Assembly (NCBI GenBank): GCA_964516845.1
Contig: CAZEXP010000002.1
Location: forward strand, 62,001-126,000
From: JAPEKQ01 sp964516845
Lineage (GTDB): Bacteria > Joyebacterota > Joyebacteria > Joyebacterales > Joyebacteraceae
Reading direction: 5' to 3'
Length of the DNA: 64,000 bases
Shown here: positions 60,402 to 64,000 of the stretch, piece by piece
How positions within the stretch are numbered: the stretch's first letter is position 1
Layout of the letters: every line of letters begins with the position of its first letter
Notes under the pieces: generated by a model
What the model was told of the DNA's origin: nothing
Database searches by the model: none
What the model saw: only the letters and a program-made list of their open reading frames with translations
Program-made: the position numbers and the translations under genes

Positions 60402-61564
60402 TATCGCTCCCGCGGCTCGCCACCGACCGCGTCGATGAGGAACGCGCCGATGTCCGTGTTGTCGATGATGCCGCCCAGCGCGGCGCTGCCGGGACCGTAC
60501 GAGAGTACCGGGACCATGGCGGCGGTATGACTCCCCGAACTCCATCCGACGGGCCCCAGCCAGTCATCCGGGACGGACCCCTCGTCGAGGGTAAGTCCGC
60601 CGGTCTCGTGGTCGGCCGTCATCACGACGAGCGTCTGTCCGTCACGCTCCGCGAAGTCGAGCGCGGCGCCGACGGCCTCGTCGAAGTCCGCCATCTCCTC
60701 GAGGAGCCACTGCTTGTCGTTCTCGTGTCCCGCCCAGTCGATCTGCGATCCCTCGATCATGAGGAAGAATCCGTCGGCGTCTCTCGAGAGGATATCGAGA
60801 GCGCGCCGCGAGAGATCCGCCAGCGGCACCGGCCGGCTGTCCGCCGTCGCTGGGTGCTCCTTCGCGTAGAGGAAGGCGGCCGCGTCAACGTCGCCCATCG
60901 TCTCGAACTCCTCGACGCTCCGCGCGACGACGAGACGCGCCTCCATGTCGGAGAGAAGATCTCGGCCGTCGGTCCGCGTTCCACCGGACCCGGTCGGTGT
61001 GAAGTAGCCGGCGCCGCCGCCGAAGAGAACGTCGACGTCGCTGGCCGCGATCTGCTCGGCGATATCGTGGTATCGGTCGCGACGATCGATGTGTGACACG
61101 AAGACCGCGGGAGTCGCGTGCGTGATCGAGCACGTCACGACGAGCCCCGTCGCCATTCCGTTCTCCTCCGCGTATTCGAGCGCCGTCTTGAGGATGGCGC
61201 CCTCGGGTGTGACCGAGATGGAACCATTGGCGGTCTTGGAACCGGTCGCGAGCGCTGTCCCGCTCGCTGCCGAATCGGTGACGAAGGAGCCGTCGGGGAA
61301 CGTCGTGCAGATACCGCCGTACGGAAACCGCTCCATCTCAAGGTCGCCGAAAGCGACCTTGGCGGCCGTCACATGCGCCACTCCCATCCCATCCCCGATG
61401 AGGAAGATCACGTTCTTCGGCCTCTCTCCGCCTTCGACGCACCCCGCTGTCACAAGCACGGCTGCCAGAAGCAACGCCGTGAGCAGACACCGCGCGACCG
61501 ACCGGTACTGCACTGTCGACCGGATCGCTCGATCACTGCTCGTTCTCATCGTGGTGTTCCTCAT
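60401..61564 (-). CDS. Alkaline phosphatase lipoprotein (PhoA family)
   Basis: 387 residues. Lipobox VLVTAGC with Cys42. Phosphatase marks: NVIFLIGDGMGVAHVTAAKV, nucleophile Ser98 in VTDSAASGTALATG, MIEGSQIDWAGHENDKQW, VMTADHETGGLTL and SGSHTAAMVPV. It cleaves phosphate monoesters outside the cell. ATG 61564 has CGGAGA 5 bases upstream. Confidence 0.93.
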   Translation of the reverse strand: MRNTTMRTSSDRAIRSTVQYRSVARCLLTALLLAAVLVTAGCVEGGERPKNVIFLIGDGMGVAHVTAAKVAFGDLEMERFPYGGICTTFPDGSFVTDSAASGTALATGSKTANGSISVTPEGAILKTALEYAEENGMATGLVVTCSITHATPAVFVSHIDRRDRYHDIAEQIAASDVDVLFGGGAGYFTPTGSGGTRTDGRDLLSDMEARLVVARSVEEFETMGDVDAAAFLYAKEHPATADSRPVPLADLSRRALDILSRDADGFFLMIEGSQIDWAGHENDKQWLLEEMADFDEAVGAALDFAERDGQTLVVMTADHETGGLTLDEGSVPDDWLGPVGWSSGSHTAAMVPVLSYGPGSAALGGIIDNTDIGAFLIDAVGGEPRER

Positions 61565-61630
61565 CGCGGTCTCCGTTCAGGGATTCGTTCAGTGCGGCTC
61601 ACCGAGCCACACGGGCCGAGCATCACATCG

Positions 61631-61659
61631 AGAGTAAGCCCACGGCGGAGCGACGGCAA
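61631..61659 (-). promoter_or_regulatory. Possible promoter of the alkaline phosphatase chain
   Basis: TTGCCG (61654-61659), 17-base spacer, TACTCT (61631-61636) on the minus strand, 66 bases upstream of the ATG. The -10 is poor. No Pho box was recognised. Confidence 0.35.
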
Positions 61660-61698
61660 GCGTCGAGTGCCGGCATTCTGACGAACTCAGGGGGATCG

Positions 61699-62193
61699 TC
61701 AGACACCGAGATCCAGTTCGAAGAACGAGGCTCCGGCGATGGGATTCGGCCGGTAGGGTGGGATTTCCACGAAGCCGAGCGATGTGTAGAGGGCGATCGC
61801 GACCGTCATCGTGTCGATCGTGTCGAGCCGCATCCGCGCGTATCCGCGCTCCCGCGCCTCGCCGATGACGGCCGCGGCCAGCGTCCTGCCGACGCCGTGC
61901 CTGCGGCGCCCCGGGCGGACATACATGCGCTTCAGTTCGCAACACGCCTCACCCAGCGAGCGAAGCCCGACGCAGCCGACCGGTTCCCCGTCGATCTCGG
62001 CCAGAAGCAGCGCGCCCCCGGGCGGCGCGTACGCGCCCGGGAGCGTTGCGAGCTCCAGATCGAAGTCCTGGAAGTCCAGTTCGAAGCCGAGCGTCCCGGC
62101 ATACTCCTCGAAGAGCTCGCGAACGACCCGCAGGTCCGACGCATCGGCCGTCCTGATCGCGACGCCGCCGGCGCCCTCACCATCTGACGACAT
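61699..62193 (-). CDS. GNAT family N-acetyltransferase
   Basis: 164 residues. GNAT fold: IRTADASDLRVVRELFEEYA, ALLLAEIDGEPVGCVGLRS, CELKRMYVRPGRRRHGVGRT (acetyl-CoA loop Arg-x-x-Gly-x-Gly-like), EARERGYARMRLDT and LYTSLGFVEIPPY. Substrate unknown. ATG 62193 has AGGAGG 6 bases upstream; the GTG at 62196 is adjacent. Confidence 0.92.
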   Translation of the reverse strand: MSSDGEGAGGVAIRTADASDLRVVRELFEEYAGTLGFELDFQDFDLELATLPGAYAPPGGALLLAEIDGEPVGCVGLRSLGEACCELKRMYVRPGRRRHGVGRTLAAAVIGEARERGYARMRLDTIDTMTVAIALYTSLGFVEIPPYRPNPIAGASFFELDLGV

Positions 62194-62208
62194 CACGACC
62201 CTCCTGGT

Positions 62209-63018
62209 CTACTTCCCGGACGCCTCGTAGTACCGGAGCGCTTCCGGCATGAACCTGTTGATATCGACGACCCTCGTCGCCGGTTCCGGATGCGTGGACA
62301 GGAACTCCGGCGGACGGGGCCCGCCCAGTTCGGCCATCCGGGTCCAGAACGGGACGGCGGCCCGCGGGTCATAGCCGGCCTGGGCCATGAGGATGAGCCC
62401 GATGTGGTCGGCCTCCTTCTCATGCGTCCTGCTGTACGGAAGGATGACGCCGAGCTGGGCGCCCACGCCGTATGCCAGCATCATCCATCCCTGCGTCTCG
62501 CTCGGCTTCTCCTGGATGGCGCGTGAGAGCGCCATCCCTCCGAGCTCCGTGAGGAGGATCTGGCTCATCCGTTCGGAGGAGTGCCTCGCCAGCGCGTGCG
62601 CCACCTCATGACCTATGACGACCGCCAGCTGATTCTCGTCCTCCGCGACCGGGATAATACCCGTGTACACCACGATCCTTCCCCCGGGCATGCAGAACGC
62701 GTTGATGGTCTCATCGTCGTCAACGACCGTGAACCGCCAGTCGTAGAACCGGAGATCGGAAGCCATATCGAGGTCTGTCAGGAACTTCTCCGCGGACGTG
62801 GCCACGCGCTGACCGATGCGGCTGACCAGCGCGTTCGCGGCCGGGTCGTTCGACACGGTGACGGTTCCGAGGAACTCGTCGTAGTTCTGAGCCGCCGCCG
62901 CGACCATGTCTGCCTCGGGAACGAGCGCCAGCTGTGTTCGACCCGTCATCGGGACGGTAGCGCAGCCTACGGAGAGCAGCGAGACGGCTACGAGAGCGAC
63001 GAAAGCGCGAATTCTCAT
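62209..63018 (-). CDS. M48 family metallopeptidase lipoprotein
   Basis: 269 residues. Lipobox LLSVGC (Cys19), then a conserved N-terminal domain (TGRTQLALVPEADMVAAAAQ). Zinc motif HEVAH (137-141) with the third ligand Glu202 in HEKEADHIG; INAFCMPGGRIVVYTGII and LSTHPEPATRV are typical of YcaL/BepA/LoiP periplasmic peptidases. It likely degrades misfolded outer-membrane or periplasmic proteins. ATG 63018 overlaps the stop of the small lipoprotein (ATGA). Confidence 0.93.
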   Translation of the reverse strand: MRIRAFVALVAVSLLSVGCATVPMTGRTQLALVPEADMVAAAAQNYDEFLGTVTVSNDPAANALVSRIGQRVATSAEKFLTDLDMASDLRFYDWRFTVVDDDETINAFCMPGGRIVVYTGIIPVAEDENQLAVVIGHEVAHALARHSSERMSQILLTELGGMALSRAIQEKPSETQGWMMLAYGVGAQLGVILPYSRTHEKEADHIGLILMAQAGYDPRAAVPFWTRMAELGGPRPPEFLSTHPEPATRVVDINRFMPEALRYYEASGK

Positions 63019-63134
63019 GGGCTTCCCCCCTGTCCGGGACTCCTGTGGCTTGACTGCACGGTCTCCCGGCCTCTCGCCGTGACACAGGCAATGAGCGCGA
63101 AGAGGAAGAAGATGAGAAGCAGCGTCACGAACAC
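63015..63134 (-). CDS. 39-residue small lipoprotein/membrane peptide
   Basis: GTG 63134 with GGGGG 6 bases upstream begins MFVTLLLIFFLFALIACVTA, a hydrophobic signal ending in a textbook lipobox (LIAC, Cys17), then a 22-residue hydrophilic tail (RGRETVQSSHRSPGQGGSP). The TGA stop overlaps the M48 ATG as ATGA, so the two are likely cotranslated. It is too short for most gene callers. A promoter sits 62 bases upstream. Confidence 0.6.
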   Translation of the reverse strand: MFVTLLLIFFLFALIACVTARGRETVQSSHRSPGQGGSP

Positions 63135-63195
63135 AGCGGGCCCCCTTCGGGACAGCTCCGGTCAGCAGAACCGGGCAGAAACGCGTGTCGAAAGA

Positions 63196-63224
63196 GGTGT
63201 ACCGCAGATGGGACGCCCTGCCAA
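63196..63224 (-). promoter_or_regulatory. Possible promoter of the small lipoprotein-M48 pair
   Basis: TTGGCA (63219-63224), 17-base spacer, TACACC (63196-63201) on the minus strand. The -35 is 5/6; the -10 is poor. Confidence 0.4.
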
Positions 63225-63299
63225 GCACGAACGTCTGTGTGACAGGTCGGGGGCCCGTGTCGCGAAGGATCGGGCATGGGATGGAGCACGATTCAGGGG

Positions 63300-63653
63300 C
63301 TACTCGACCATCTCCCGGAACAGGACCCAGCTGCCGCCCCGCTCCTTCCGGCCCCTCGGGGCCCGGTCGTAGTACAGCTCGAAGAGATGGCCGCTCTCGG
63401 TGCGAACGAGGAAGTAGTCGCGACCGACGCCCCACGAGCCTCGGCTCGCGGCGGCCGCGGCGTGCGAAGGCCGCATGTTGTGCTCCATCTTCCCGCGTCG
63501 CGCGTAGTCGTGCCACTCCTTGATGAGTTCCGCGACACGATGCTCCTCCCCGCGCCACACGAAGCTGTCGGGACACCCCATGCGCTTCTCCGGTCCCCGG
63601 CGCTCACCGTGGATCGGTTCGATCGGTTCGCTGATGAATCGGAGCGGCTCCAT
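63300..63653 (-). CDS. DUF6504-like protein
   Basis: 117 residues: PLRFISEPIEPIH, GCPDSFVWRGEEHRVAELIK, EWHDYARR, then VGRDYFLVRTESGHLFELYY and GSWVLFREMV. This fits the DUF6504 pattern (small, Trp-rich, often near DNA repair genes). Function unknown. ATG 63653 has GAGAGGA upstream. It lies 60 bases after the radical-SAM gene. Confidence 0.7.
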   Translation of the reverse strand: MEPLRFISEPIEPIHGERRGPEKRMGCPDSFVWRGEEHRVAELIKEWHDYARRGKMEHNMRPSHAAAAASRGSWGVGRDYFLVRTESGHLFELYYDRAPRGRKERGGSWVLFREMVE

Positions 63654-63713
63654 GCTTCCTCTCCAACGTCCCACATCGGCTCGTTGGCGCGCCGCGCGCG
63701 ACAGCGCTCCGTG

Positions 63714-64000
63714 CTAGAACAGCGTCGACTGCTCGACCCGCATCGGCTCGTACCGGGGAATGCTCGTCGAGAGGCCTCGCTTCGCGCACGCATCAACGAA
63801 CGCGCGATCGAGCTCCCGCGCGTTCAGCGCCGAGCAGTAGTACTGGTCGCCGAACCGCCTCTCGTACCGCTCACGCACGCCCGGAAAACTCACGTCGAGC
63901 TTCTCATAGTAGTACGCGCGCTGCCGGTCGCGAAGGCTCATTCCGAACCACGGCACAATGTACGATGCGCCCGCTTCACTCGCGCGCTCGACAATGCCGG
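63714..64000 (-). CDS. C-terminal end of an SPL-type radical SAM protein (cut by window edge)
   Basis: The minus strand is open from the window edge to a TAG at 63714, giving 94 residues: GIVERASEAGASYIVPWFGM, SLRDRQRAYYYEKLDVSFPG, RRFGDQYYCSALNARELDRA. This is the C-terminal part of spore-photoproduct-lyase-family radical SAM proteins. The cluster-binding CxxxCxxC part lies outside the window, so activity cannot be judged. An apparent start at 63956 is only an internal GTG. Confidence 0.75.
   Translation of the reverse strand, partial: GIVERASEAGASYIVPWFGMSLRDRQRAYYYEKLDVSFPGVRERYERRFGDQYYCSALNARELDRAFVDACAKRGLSTSIPRYEPMRVEQSTLF

Overview
The window is high-GC bacterial DNA coding almost entirely on the minus strand; only four genes (an RqcH-type NFACT protein, a C1 peptidase, a beta-helix protein and a small lipoprotein) are on the plus strand. 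Five large secreted proteins end in the same C-terminal module (asparagine-proline-rich start, VYDxxGR, GVYFxRL, final K/R), which is the FlgD-Ig-like / type IX-style sorting tail common in the Fibrobacteres-Chlorobi-Bacteroidetes (FCB) superphylum. Together with tricorn protease, NFACT and many uncharacterised lipoproteins this suggests an uncultured FCB-type lineage such as Eisenbacteria or Krumholzibacteriota. That placement is inference.

Layout. 1-5.5 kb is a housekeeping operon read right to left: yicC, remA, gmk, rpoZ, coaBC, type-4 uracil-DNA glycosylase, dnaB (cut by the window edge), behind a clear promoter. 5.6-9.8 kb holds rqcH, a methyltransferase, and a redox group (small membrane protein, glutaredoxin, ferredoxin:thioredoxin-reductase-like protein fused to a rubredoxin-like domain) next to a DUF3052 gene. 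10-17.8 kb is a block of three exported proteins: a papain-family peptidase, a gluzincin-type HExxH protein and a propeller-like repeat protein. 17.9-29.7 kb looks like a mannoside-use locus: two different GH38 proteins, a GH130 phosphorylase, a sodium:solute symporter and a CBM9-like exported protein, preceded by Smr, flavin reductase and four-TM protein genes. 29.9-38.1 kb has tricorn protease, an ABC efflux-type permease/ATPase pair and an FG-GAP/LamG exported protein.

38.3-47 kb holds a TrmB-type regulator, a PDZ protein with about twelve DDxY repeats, a VOC protein, an O-methyltransferase, DUF72, a 2H phosphoesterase, a nitroreductase and a cation-efflux transporter. 47-55 kb has a beta-helix gene broken by one in-frame TGA, a sirtuin, glnS, a histidine ammonia-lyase homologue with Ala-Cys-Gly instead of Ala-Ser-Gly at the cofactor site, a methyltransferase and a phosphoesterase. 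55-64 kb has two lipoproteins and a tight chain (alkaline phosphatase, reductive-dehalogenase-like protein, D-threonine-aldolase-like protein, dihydroorotate-dehydrogenase-like protein, YjbQ), then GNAT, an M48 lipoprotein peptidase preceded by a previously untracked 39-residue lipoprotein, a DUF6504 protein and the end of a radical-SAM gene.

Most minus-strand genes are packed with ATGA/GTGA overlaps and good Shine-Dalgarno (SD) sites, and GTG/TTG starts are frequent. Two genes appear to start with CTG. No tRNA, rRNA, CRISPR array, insertion sequence or prophage was seen.
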